Below, piece after piece: positions 50,016 to 58,860 of a stretch of 64,000 nucleotides of DNA. The DNA is taken from NCBI RefSeq assembly GCF_021390515.1, contig NZ_JAJUXI010000011.1, positions 208,296 through 272,295 on the forward strand, written 5' to 3'. The stretch comes from Dyadobacter sp. CY326. GTDB taxonomy: Bacteria > Bacteroidota > Bacteroidia > Cytophagales > Spirosomataceae. The position numbers and the translations under genes were made by a program. Positions within the stretch are counted from its first letter, which is position 1; each line of letters starts with the position of its first letter. The notes beneath the pieces are model-generated. The model saw only the letters and a list, made by a program, of their open reading frames with translations, did no database searches and was not told the origin of the DNA.

Positions 50016-53000
50016 ATGAGTGCTATTTCACAAGTAAGTATTTCCCGGCCTGTTTTGGCCGGGGTAATGTCCGTACTGCTTATACTTTTCGGGATCGTCG
50101 GTTACACATTTTTGGGAACGCGGGAATATCCCGTTACAGATTCGCCCATCGTCATGGTAACCACGGTTTATCCCGGAGCAAGCGCCGACATCATTGCCTC
50201 TCAGGTTACAAAACCATTGGAGGAAGCCATTGCCGAAGCAAACGGAATTCGTTCAGTATCATCCACTTCGCGTGAGCAGGTGAGTATTATCACCGTTGAA
50301 TTTGAATTGAATGCAGATCTGGAAGCAGCTGCGAATGATGTTCGGGATAAAGTTTCAAAATCGCGTCAGCAGTTGCCTACGGACATTGAACCAACCATTG
50401 TTGAGAAAGCCGGTCCCGCCGATTTTCTGGTGTTCCTAACCGTTCAGAGCAAGACGAAAACATTGGAAGATGTAACGGATTTTGTCAATATCAACATTAA
50501 AGAACGCCTTCAATCCATCCCTGGCGTGCGGCTGGTGGATTCTTATGCAGGAAGAAAACGCGCAATGCGTTTGAGAATGGATCCGGTAAAACTCGCTTCT
50601 TATGGCCTGACGCCAACCGATATCCAGACCGCATTGCAACGCGAAAATGTAGATTTACCAAGCGGGCGGATTGAGGGTGAAAACACCGAAGTTACGCTCA
50701 GAACCCAGGGAAGGCTGGTTACGGAAGACGATTTTAACAACATGATCCTGCGCGAAAGCAATGGCGCAATTGTTCGCTTCAAGGACATTGGAGAGGCTGT
50801 AATGTCATCGCAGAACGAGCGGACGGCAATGATCATTTACAATGGAAAAACAGCTGAATATGGCGTAGGGACGGGTGTAAGTCCGCAACGAGGCGCTAAC
50901 TCGCTGGCGATTGTGGATGAGTTTAAAAAACGTTTTGAAGAAATTAAAAAAACAGCTCCGAAAGAATACGAAATCGCCCTTGGTAAAGACTTTACAGTTC
51001 CCGTAAGAAACTCATTATCAGAAGTTGAAGAGACATTGTTGCTCGCCTTCGCATTGGTTTCGCTGATCATATTTGTGTTCTTGCGGGACTGGCGAAGTAC
51101 ATTGATCCCACTTTTGGCGATCCCCGTGTCCATCGTCTCGGCCTTCTTCATCATGTACATTGCTGACTTCTCAATCAACGTTCTGACGCTGTTGGGGCTG
51201 GTTTTAGCAATCGGGCTTGTCGTCGATGACGCGATTATTGTTTTGGAAAACATATATAGTAAAGTCGAAGAGGGGATGTCGCCCATTCAGGCGGCAAGAG
51301 AAGGGTCCAATGAGATTTATTTTGCGGTAATTTCTACAACCATTACGCTAGTCGCCGTATTTCTGCCAATCCTGTTTTTGGGCGGTTTGACAGGCCGGTT
51401 ATTTAAAGAATTTGCCATTGTCGTGGCTGGTTCCGTGACGGTTTCTGCCTTTGTCGCGCTTACGCTGACACCCATGATGAGTGCTTACTTGCTTAAACCA
51501 AGCACGTCGCATAACTGGCTTTACAAGAAAACAGAGCCCTGGTTTGTGGCCATGAACGATGCTTATGCCCGATCATTATCGGCGTTTATGAAAGTGCGTT
51601 GGTTGGGCATTGTGCTGCTTTTGGTTTCATTTGGTGTTGCTTTTTGGCTTGCACCGAAACTGCCATCCGAACTTGCGCCGCTGGAAGACAGGTCGATGGT
51701 TGGGCTTGCTGTAATGGCTCCCGAGGGCACTTCGTTTGAAAGTATGGAGCAGAGTATGAAGGAGATAGGGAATTTCGTAAGTGATTCGATCCCGGATTTG
51801 AATATGGAAAGGACTTATACGGCCATAGCGGCAGCAGGCGGAACATTAACCCAACCGGTCAATGGCGGTTTTCAATGGATTTTCCTAAAAGAGCCAAAAG
51901 ACCGCAAAAGTGGATTGACGCAAGCGCAGATTTTCATGAAACTCGTTGGGGCTTCGCAGCGGTTCCGGAATGTGCTTATTATTCCGATTCAGCTGCCTAC
52001 AATCGGTGGTTATGGAAATACGCAACCTGTTCAGTATGTGGTGCAAGCACCGGGTTTGAAAGAACTGATCGATGTAATGCCGAAGTTGATGGGCGATGTT
52101 AGTGCGAACAAAAAACTGGTTTTTGCGGACGCCGATTTCAAGATCAATCGCCCCGAAATCAGCATCAGCATTGACCGCCAGCGGGCAGCACAATTGGGCA
52201 TTTCAACACAGGCCATTGGGCAGACATTGCAACTTGCATTGAGCAGCAGAAGATACGGCTATTTCATCCACAATGACCGCCAATATGAAGTGATTGGTCA
52301 GTTGGACCGGGAAGATAGGTCGGCGCCTTATGATCTTAAATCATTGTATTTGAAGTCGGGAAGTGGCGAAATGGTTTCGTTGGACAACCTGACCAAGCAA
52401 AATGAAGGCATTAGTCCACCGGCAATCTATCGTTACAACCAGAATTACAGTGCAACCATTTCTGCAACTCCGGCGGCAGGCGTCAGTTTGGGAGAAGCCA
52501 TTTCTGAACTGGATCAAATTACGGCAAAAGCACTTCCAAAAGGATTCAGCACAGCATTGGCAGGGCAAAGCCGCGATTATTCAGAAAGTAGTTCAAGCTT
52601 GATCTTCGCATTCATCTTCGCCATTATCCTGATTTATCTCGTGCTGGCGGCGCAATTTGAAAGTCTTGTTGATCCGTTCATTATCCTGTTAACTGTTCCA
52701 ATGGCACTGACCGGTGCATTGCTAAGCTTGTGGTTCACAGCCCAAACGGTCAACATTTTCAGTCAGATAGGCATCATTATGCTCATCGGTTTGATCACTA
52801 AAAACGGGATCTTGATCGTCGAGTTTGCCAATCAAAGCAAAGAATCGGGTGTATCCACATTCGAGGCGGCGAAAATAGCAGCTGTATCCAGGTTCCGACC
52901 AATTCTGATGACAACATTGGCCATGATCTTCGGAACATTGCCTATTGCATTATCGCTCGGAACGGCATCCGGAAGTCGGCAGTCATTGGGGATCGTGGTT

Positions 53001-53141
53001 GTGGGGGGCTTGATCTTCGCTGGGGTTTTGACCCTTTATGTGATCCCATCGATTTATTCTTATCTGTCGAGACCGCATAAAAAGCGCAAAGAAGATGGCC
53101 ATACAGCGATTGAGCAAGAAGCTTTGCTGCAAACACATTGA
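50016..53141 (+). CDS. RND efflux pump permease (AcrB/MexB family)
   Basis: At 1041 residues the protein has the normal RND length with 12 membrane helices and two large periplasmic loops. Typical segments are SISRPVLAGVMSVLLILFGI, TVYPGASADIIASQVTKPLE, the helix 4 proton-relay motif GLVLAIGLVVDDAIIVLENI with its Asp pair, and IGLITKNGILIVEFANQ in the second half. It exports substrates from the inner membrane and periplasm using the proton gradient. It lies 11 bp after the adaptor gene. The substrate class (drug or metal) is not clear from sequence. The family type is closer to the drug pumps. Confidence 0.95.
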   Translation: MSAISQVSISRPVLAGVMSVLLILFGIVGYTFLGTREYPVTDSPIVMVTTVYPGASADIIASQVTKPLEEAIAEANGIRSVSSTSREQVSIITVEFELNADLEAAANDVRDKVSKSRQQLPTDIEPTIVEKAGPADFLVFLTVQSKTKTLEDVTDFVNINIKERLQSIPGVRLVDSYAGRKRAMRLRMDPVKLASYGLTPTDIQTALQRENVDLPSGRIEGENTEVTLRTQGRLVTEDDFNNMILRESNGAIVRFKDIGEAVMSSQNERTAMIIYNGKTAEYGVGTGVSPQRGANSLAIVDEFKKRFEEIKKTAPKEYEIALGKDFTVPVRNSLSEVEETLLLAFALVSLIIFVFLRDWRSTLIPLLAIPVSIVSAFFIMYIADFSINVLTLLGLVLAIGLVVDDAIIVLENIYSKVEEGMSPIQAAREGSNEIYFAVISTTITLVAVFLPILFLGGLTGRLFKEFAIVVAGSVTVSAFVALTLTPMMSAYLLKPSTSHNWLYKKTEPWFVAMNDAYARSLSAFMKVRWLGIVLLLVSFGVAFWLAPKLPSELAPLEDRSMVGLAVMAPEGTSFESMEQSMKEIGNFVSDSIPDLNMERTYTAIAAAGGTLTQPVNGGFQWIFLKEPKDRKSGLTQAQIFMKLVGASQRFRNVLIIPIQLPTIGGYGNTQPVQYVVQAPGLKELIDVMPKLMGDVSANKKLVFADADFKINRPEISISIDRQRAAQLGISTQAIGQTLQLALSSRRYGYFIHNDRQYEVIGQLDREDRSAPYDLKSLYLKSGSGEMVSLDNLTKQNEGISPPAIYRYNQNYSATISATPAAGVSLGEAISELDQITAKALPKGFSTALAGQSRDYSESSSSLIFAFIFAIILIYLVLAAQFESLVDPFIILLTVPMALTGALLSLWFTAQTVNIFSQIGIIMLIGLITKNGILIVEFANQSKESGVSTFEAAKIAAVSRFRPILMTTLAMIFGTLPIALSLGTASGSRQSLGIVVVGGLIFAGVLTLYVIPSIYSYLSRPHKKRKEDGHTAIEQEALLQTH

Positions 53142-53173
53142 TCCATCGGGAACATTAACACCACATTTCAATC

Positions 53174-54538
53174 ATGAAAAACTTAATTATTAATCCATAT
53201 AAAAGGTTGACTAGCCGGTTTGCTATTGCATTGCTGCTGAGTCCGTTGCTAACCTTTGCGCAGACACAAACGCTGTCTCTGCAAAAAGCCATTGAGCTGG
53301 CACAGAGCCATAACCGCGATTTGCGGATTGATTCGATCAACATTTACAAAGCCAAACAACAGACCGCCATTACACGCGGTTTGTTGATGCCCAACATTAG
53401 TCTGACAGGCCAGTTTCAGCATTATTTTCAAAAACCAGTCTTCTTCGGACTGAATGGAAATACGAGCAATTCTGAGAAAATTGGCTATGCTCGTTTTGGT
53501 GGCGAAGACATTGGTGCTGTGCAAATTTCATTGGTTCAGCCTATTTATAATTCCGGAGCCAGGCATGAAATTGAGCGGAGGAAACTACTCGAAAAACAAA
53601 GCCAGCTTTCATTTCGTCAGCGTGAAGTGGATGTTGTAGCGCAGGTTAAACAAAATTACGTTCAACTGCTTGTTCTGAATGAGCGGTTAAAATTGCAAAA
53701 GGAAAGCATTGTCAGAAATCAAAAAGCATTGAATGATTCGCGGTCGCTGTTGGCGCAAGGCCGTGCTTTGCGTGTGGACACATTACGCGCATACACATCT
53801 GTCAAAAACCTCGAACCGGATGTTTTGAGACTTACATATGCTTTGCAAATCAGTCAACAACAGCTCCGCAACTTGCTCGGCGACATTTCCAGCACAGACT
53901 TCGTGCTCTCCGATTCGCTGGAATTGAGCCCTGGCGATGCTATTCCGGGAGAGGAGGGAACTTACAAATTGTCCGTTCAGCAGCGCCCGGATTTACAAAT
54001 TTTGACATTGAACAAAGAAATCAACGACAAGGAAATCGATTTGTACAGATCCTCGCGCTTGCCGGTTGTGAGTTTCATTAGTCAATATCAAATTCAGACG
54101 CAAACCAATCAATTCCGTTTCGGTAATGCTGCTTACCCGCCCGTTTTCTTTGCAGGCGTTCAGTTCTCTATCCCAATTTTTAGTGGAAACCAAAACGTAA
54201 ACCGCATTGCATTAGGCAAAATCGAAAGACAACAAGCCGATGTAATTTACAACAACGCCCAAGAACAATTAAAAACAGAAGTTAAGCAAGTTTTAGCGAG
54301 TTTGGTCGAAACTTCTGAAAGAATCAAAACCCAGCAAAACGTCTCTGAAACGGCAGAGCTAAGTTATTCCATCACAAAATACAGATACGAAAAAGGGGTC
54401 GCGTCGAGACTGGAATTAATCGATTCCGAATTTGCGCTAACCTCCGCCAAGTCCAATTATCTGGAAGCCGTTTTTGACTATTTATCCTCAAAAATTGAAT
54501 TGGACCGCATCACAGGAAATGTAAAGGAACAGCTTTAA
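53174..54538 (+). CDS. TolC-family outer-membrane efflux channel
   Basis: This 454-residue protein has a signal peptide (FAIALLLSPLLTFAQ). The duplicated TolC helical pattern follows: LSLQKAIELAQSHNRDLRID, VKQNYVQLLVLNERLKLQKE, and in the second repeat ELSYSITKYRYEKGVASRLE and LIDSEFALTSAKSNYLEAVF. It completes the tripartite pump with the two preceding genes. A strong terminator follows 53 bp after the stop. Confidence 0.93.
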   Translation: MKNLIINPYKRLTSRFAIALLLSPLLTFAQTQTLSLQKAIELAQSHNRDLRIDSINIYKAKQQTAITRGLLMPNISLTGQFQHYFQKPVFFGLNGNTSNSEKIGYARFGGEDIGAVQISLVQPIYNSGARHEIERRKLLEKQSQLSFRQREVDVVAQVKQNYVQLLVLNERLKLQKESIVRNQKALNDSRSLLAQGRALRVDTLRAYTSVKNLEPDVLRLTYALQISQQQLRNLLGDISSTDFVLSDSLELSPGDAIPGEEGTYKLSVQQRPDLQILTLNKEINDKEIDLYRSSRLPVVSFISQYQIQTQTNQFRFGNAAYPPVFFAGVQFSIPIFSGNQNVNRIALGKIERQQADVIYNNAQEQLKTEVKQVLASLVETSERIKTQQNVSETAELSYSITKYRYEKGVASRLELIDSEFALTSAKSNYLEAVFDYLSSKIELDRITGNVKEQL

Positions 54539-54591
54539 TATTCTACTCAGCGTTATAAAGATCAGCCAATTATTTATTTAGGTTGTGATGC

Positions 54592-54627
54592 AGAAGAACC
54601 CCGGATGCTGTCTGGGGTTCTTCTTTG
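54592..54627 (+). terminator. Rho-independent terminator after the RND operon
   Basis: An 11-bp perfect stem (AGAAGAACCCC / GGGGTTCTTCT) with an 11-nt loop is followed by TTGTTTT. It ends the efflux operon. Confidence 0.85.
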
Positions 54628-54649
54628 TTTTAAATGTAATTGCCGCTAA

Positions 54650-55504
54650 TTATAATATACCAAGTGCTGTGTATTTTCTTTCTGTCAATATTGTAGTTCC
54701 ACCTATTATTTCTTCGACTGTTTTTATTTCTCCATCGTTGAAGTCTCCATCTTTATAGTGCTTGTATTTGAACACGTGATAAATAGTTGAAGTATTAAAA
54801 GGCTCATATTTAAAAGTGGTTTCGTTAACCTTTTGAACCAAATTAATGCTGAAACTCCCAAAAATGGGAAGATACTTGCCCTGCCCGTTAGCTAAAAATG
54901 TAGGGTTGAGTTTTGAATTATCTTTCAGGCTGTAATAATAGTAATAGGTTAGTTGCTTAACCAATGTGTTTTTATTGTCGAAGAATTTAACTTTTTCGAG
55001 ATTGTTTCCGATATAAGTAAACTCCTGTCGCAAATTAGGACTGTCTTTGCGATACACCTTTTCCAGTTGCCCATTTGAGTTATATTGGTACCGAAATACC
55101 ACAGCAATGTCTGGCATATAGGGATCATAGTGTTTGCTTTCGGAACACTTCCCTTCCGCATTTAAACTATAAACTGATGTTTCAATCAACTTTTGACTAG
55201 CAGTATTGTACTTTACGGCTGTGATTTGGTTAGTGACAGTATAGTTGTACCCAATAAATTTGCTTTTACTCGGATGATATTCTTTGCTAATTATCTTATT
55301 TGGCCCTGAATATTCCAGCTTGACCGTGCCATCATTTACCAATCTTTTGTAAAAAAAGGCAACATTTGCTTTTTGATTATTAGGTTTCTCAGCTTGCTCT
55401 GTAACCGGACTTATATCCGCATCTTTCTCATTTTGGCAAGATGCAAGCAATCCAGCCGCAAGGATCACTTTTGTAATAGCGAGTGCATTCTTAAAAAATT
55501 TCAT
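54650..55504 (-). CDS. Lipoprotein with YD-like repeats, paralogue A
   Basis: The 284-residue product (start chosen by alignment with its neighbour) has a lipoprotein signal (TKVILAAGLLASCQNEKD). It then has repeated short strands of the type YNSNGQLEKVYRKD and YIGNNLEKVKFFDNKN, which resemble the tyrosine/aspartate-rich beta repeats of DUF4595-like surface proteins. The function is unknown. It shares the signal region, the GKYLPIFG motif and the LRQxxxYxxN segment with the next gene, so the two are tandem paralogues. An upstream ATG at 55513 adds three residues. Confidence 0.75.
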   Translation of the reverse strand: MKFFKNALAITKVILAAGLLASCQNEKDADISPVTEQAEKPNNQKANVAFFYKRLVNDGTVKLEYSGPNKIISKEYHPSKSKFIGYNYTVTNQITAVKYNTASQKLIETSVYSLNAEGKCSESKHYDPYMPDIAVVFRYQYNSNGQLEKVYRKDSPNLRQEFTYIGNNLEKVKFFDNKNTLVKQLTYYYYYSLKDNSKLNPTFLANGQGKYLPIFGSFSINLVQKVNETTFKYEPFNTSTIYHVFKYKHYKDGDFNDGEIKTVEEIIGGTTILTERKYTALGIL

Positions 55505-55674
55505 ACTGTTCATGTTTTGTAATTAAATTGATTTTAACTGATTCAAACTTATAGCTGAATGGCTTTTGAATAAAATGTAATGGTTAAGCGGTGGGCTTCA
55601 TTGAGTCTCCGGCGAAAACAAAATCAGCCTTGCAATTAATACTGCCAGGCTGATTTTATTTGGAGCAATTAATA

Positions 55675-56592
55675 TTACAAGCCTACCATAACCACTTGCG
55701 GAGTGGTGGAATATTTCCTTTCAACCTTGGATACTACTTGGCCAAAATCATCTTTCGTTATAAAATCATATGTCGATATTTCTTCCCCCAAAGTTTTTGC
55801 GGTTAAGCTATAATTGAAAACTGGGTAAGGATAGATAATTTGACCTGTAAAGTTTTTATGAATGGTTTGTCTTAGGACATATCTACTGAATTTGCCGAAT
55901 ATTGGCAAATATTTGCTATTTGCCTCTGCAATCCCTACGGGGTTCAGAGGATTGCTTTCCAGTGCAGTTTCGTAAACATTGCCATTAGCATTGCTTTGGA
56001 CTACGAACTTGCCATTTGCATGTTTAAAAATGATCTCTTTTTCCTTTTCATCGTATTGATCGTAGAATGTGATCTTGCTTAGTGACTTACCTTGAAGGCT
56101 GTTGTCGCCATCTTGTTCGTATTCGAGTACTTGGCGAAGCTTAGGAAGCGTTTTGTGGTAAACTAAGGTAAGCTGGTTCAATTCATTGTATACATAAATA
56201 TATGTTCCAGCGATAACTTTATCTGTAGCGGTATGCACACTTTGTACACATTGCCCTTTTGCATTTAGCGTATAGGTAATGAAATTTTTGTTTATCGTAA
56301 CCCCATTCTTTTTCAGGTCACAAATAATTTGGTTACCGCTGTAAGTGTACTCTTTGAGATATCCGAAGCCGTCTAATTCCTTTACCAATTGATTTCTAAC
56401 TCCGGAATAGGTGAGTTTCGTTCCACCGTCTTTAATGAGATATTTAACAGCTGTTTTAGCATTTGAATCTGTTACCTGTTCTAAAGAATGGTCAGGAGAT
56501 ACAATTGCGTCTTTTTCATTTTGACAAGCGCTCATCATTGCGGCAAGGACAATTGCCTTTGTAATTGCAGGGGCATTGTGAAGTAATTTCAT
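55675..56592 (-). CDS. Lipoprotein with YD-like repeats, paralogue B
   Basis: This 305-residue protein has a lipoprotein signal (KAIVLAAMMSACQNEKDAIV). Like paralogue A it has LTYSGVRNQLVKELDGFGYL, YVYNELNQLTLVYHKTLPKL, RQVLEYEQDGDNSL and the shared KYLPIFGKFSRYV motif. The two genes are 170 bp apart and each has its own leader region, so they may be transcribed separately. No partner suggests a function. Both should be anchored in the outer or inner membrane and face the periplasm or the cell surface. Confidence 0.75.
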   Translation of the reverse strand: MKLLHNAPAITKAIVLAAMMSACQNEKDAIVSPDHSLEQVTDSNAKTAVKYLIKDGGTKLTYSGVRNQLVKELDGFGYLKEYTYSGNQIICDLKKNGVTINKNFITYTLNAKGQCVQSVHTATDKVIAGTYIYVYNELNQLTLVYHKTLPKLRQVLEYEQDGDNSLQGKSLSKITFYDQYDEKEKEIIFKHANGKFVVQSNANGNVYETALESNPLNPVGIAEANSKYLPIFGKFSRYVLRQTIHKNFTGQIIYPYPVFNYSLTAKTLGEEISTYDFITKDDFGQVVSKVERKYSTTPQVVMVGL

Positions 56593-56855
56593 GCTGTTTG
56601 TGTTTTTGTTAAAAAAAAATTTAAGTGGATCAAACTTATCCTCACGTAAGCAAACAGCAGGAATCTAATGTGCAAGTGGTAAATCTCAATGATCCTTCGG
56701 CGTGGACGTACACATTGCGGATCACTTATTGGTCAGTTGAAATGGAATGTTTTTCAATTGTAAACAGCACCATTGCTAGCGAGATGTAATCTGTGCCCAC
56801 CATTGTCGGCATAATGGCACCATTTTTGTGGCACAGACGAAAAAAGACAAGAAAT

Positions 56856-57734
56856 ATGAAAGCATTGACAAGCAAAGGCAGACAACATGTTCAAGACATT
56901 GCTGCAAAATATAATGTTAGAACAGAAACGGTTGAATCACTTTTGAAGGCTGTTTTAAATGGCCGTGGCACAATGGCGCAATTCGATATCGCCGAGCTTG
57001 GCGGTTCAGGGCAGTGGATGAAAGGTGGAATGACAATGGTTGGCGATATGTTTAATAATTCACTTAAAACCAAGGTTAATAACCTTTGCAATGAATTGTC
57101 CGAGCTTGTCACCCGCCAGGTTTTGTATGAAGAATTGGGCGATGAGTCGTCTGAGCGGCATTCGGAAAGCAAACTCTCAACCAGCAATGGCAATGTGAGC
57201 AGCTCGTGGCCATCGGCTTTTGGAAACCCAACGTCGAGTGGTTCGCAGAACAATTTTCGTTACGCTTATTTTGGCCGCGTAAGCCGACTAATCATTGACG
57301 AAAACGGCAAAAGGGCAATTTATGACACTAAGCACCATAAAATAACGGGCGTGTCGCAGCAGCAGGGTTCTGGAAGTTCATATAAGTTCACAAGCCAGGA
57401 TGGCCCCGTTGATTTGGGAAGCCTCGAATTAGTATCCGAGCCGAGTGCACAAACGCAGCCAACACCGGAAATTGCCTATGACGTGACTTCCAATGCGGAT
57501 TTGGGTCATGGCGCATCTTATAAAAGCTCTTCCGATCATGGCTTGGCAGAGGACGACAGCAGTAATGATCACACCGGAACTCATTACAGCCCGACTGACC
57601 GCAGCCCGACTGATCGCAGCCCGCAAGACATCATTATCGCAACCATTGAAAAAGTCAATGTATTGTTTGAAAAAGGACAAATTACTGAGGAGGAATTTAA
57701 AGCTAAAAAGCAGGAATTATTATCCAGATTGTAA
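56856..57734 (+). CDS. SHOCT-domain protein
   Basis: From ATG 56856 the product has 292 residues (MKALTSKGRQHVQDIAAKYN). The N-terminal helical region contains VESLLKAVLNGRGTMAQFDI and GGSGQWMKGGMTMVGDMFNN. A disordered Ser/Gly/Asn-rich middle follows (about 110-250) with duplicated SPTDR units. The C-terminus is a SHOCT motif (VNVLFEKGQITEEEFKAKKQ, about residues 268-287). SHOCT is a short helical hairpin found in otherwise varied, often oligomeric proteins. No signal peptide is present. The function is unknown. Confidence 0.8.
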   Translation: MKALTSKGRQHVQDIAAKYNVRTETVESLLKAVLNGRGTMAQFDIAELGGSGQWMKGGMTMVGDMFNNSLKTKVNNLCNELSELVTRQVLYEELGDESSERHSESKLSTSNGNVSSSWPSAFGNPTSSGSQNNFRYAYFGRVSRLIIDENGKRAIYDTKHHKITGVSQQQGSGSSYKFTSQDGPVDLGSLELVSEPSAQTQPTPEIAYDVTSNADLGHGASYKSSSDHGLAEDDSSNDHTGTHYSPTDRSPTDRSPQDIIIATIEKVNVLFEKGQITEEEFKAKKQELLSRL

Positions 57735-57759
57735 TTTTTATTGGTTTTTAGTTAGGCAA

Positions 57760-57793
57760 AAAAGGCCGGAGAAATGGAATTCTCCGGCCTTTT
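57760..57793 (+). terminator. Rho-independent terminator after the SHOCT gene
   Basis: A 14-bp perfect stem (AAAAGGCCGGAGAA / TTCTCCGGCCTTTT) with a 6-nt loop. The A/T ends make it usable in both directions, but only the rightward gene ends here. Confidence 0.88.
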
Positions 57794-57833
57794 GCGTATG
57801 AATTAGGGCATATTTAACTTTATTTGCGTCAAA

Positions 57834-58709
57834 ATGCCCGACATGATATTCGCACAAATTTCAAAGATAGCAAGTCCTATTGCCGTCAAACTCGATAAGT
57901 GGTTTGATGAAAGCATTCGCTTTGTTCCAAATCTGATCATTGCCATTCTAATTCTTGTTGTTTTCCGTTTTTTGGCGCGTTACGGAAGTCGGTTTATGGA
58001 AAAAGTCCTTGGCAGGGCATCGCAAAATATCGCGTTGGTAAGTCTAATTTCTGCATTAACGCGCATTGCGATTGTTACAACTGGCTTGTTTTTCGCACTA
58101 GGTGTTTTAGGATTGGATAAAACGGTTACATCATTGCTAGCCGGAGCCGGCGTGCTTGCATTGGCGCTTGGTTTCGCTTTCCAGGATCTTACAACCAACT
58201 TTATATCAGGCGCTTTCATTGCCATTCAAAGGCCTATCAAAGTAGGTGATGTCATTGAAACCAATGGTTTTACGGGCAAAGTGCTTTCGATAGGATTACG
58301 GTCGGTGAAGCTGGACAATTTTGCGGGTCAGCTGGTAGAGCTGCCGAGCAAAGATATATTTCAAAAACCAATCGTAAACTTCACGCATTCAGGGGATAGG
58401 AGAGTGCAGCTCGAATGCAGCATTGGTTATAAAGACGATCTCTTCCTCGTGGAAGACCTCGTGCTTTCCGTCATAAAATCCCTTCCTTTTTTAGACCAAA
58501 AGAAACAGTTTGAACTAAACTTCATCCGGTTCAGCGAAAAAAGCATCGATTTCGAAGTGTTATTTTGGATCGATCAAACCAAAATCGCCCCAGGCCCAGC
58601 CAAAAGTGTGGCAATGAAGGCGATCAAGAAGGTTTTTGATGAACATAATATCGCTTTTCCAACGCCGGCTAGGCCGTTGGAGCTGTTGCCGCCGCTATCA
58701 AAAGATTAG
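57834..58709 (+). CDS. MscS-type mechanosensitive channel
   Basis: This 291-residue protein has three N-terminal membrane helices. The third is the pore helix with a Gly/Ala pattern (LLAGAGVLALALGFAFQDLT). The MscS beta domain follows (RPIKVGDVIETNGFTGKVLS, then ELPSKDIFQKPIVNFTHSGD), with an alpha/beta C-terminal domain after it. Such channels open under membrane tension and release solutes on osmotic downshock. It appears monocistronic. Confidence 0.94.
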   Translation: MPDMIFAQISKIASPIAVKLDKWFDESIRFVPNLIIAILILVVFRFLARYGSRFMEKVLGRASQNIALVSLISALTRIAIVTTGLFFALGVLGLDKTVTSLLAGAGVLALALGFAFQDLTTNFISGAFIAIQRPIKVGDVIETNGFTGKVLSIGLRSVKLDNFAGQLVELPSKDIFQKPIVNFTHSGDRRVQLECSIGYKDDLFLVEDLVLSVIKSLPFLDQKKQFELNFIRFSEKSIDFEVLFWIDQTKIAPGPAKSVAMKAIKKVFDEHNIAFPTPARPLELLPPLSKD

Positions 58710-58860
58710 CGATAACTGTAAGACATGTGTCTTTCCTTAGAATAGCTCATGTAGACCGCAGGCTCAATTGATTCGTCATACTAACTGGCTTATTCTATCC
58801 TTTGTTTTTGAACGCAAAGCAATAGCGTAAGTCAGTTTTTCAATCATTTAGCCCGTTTCT

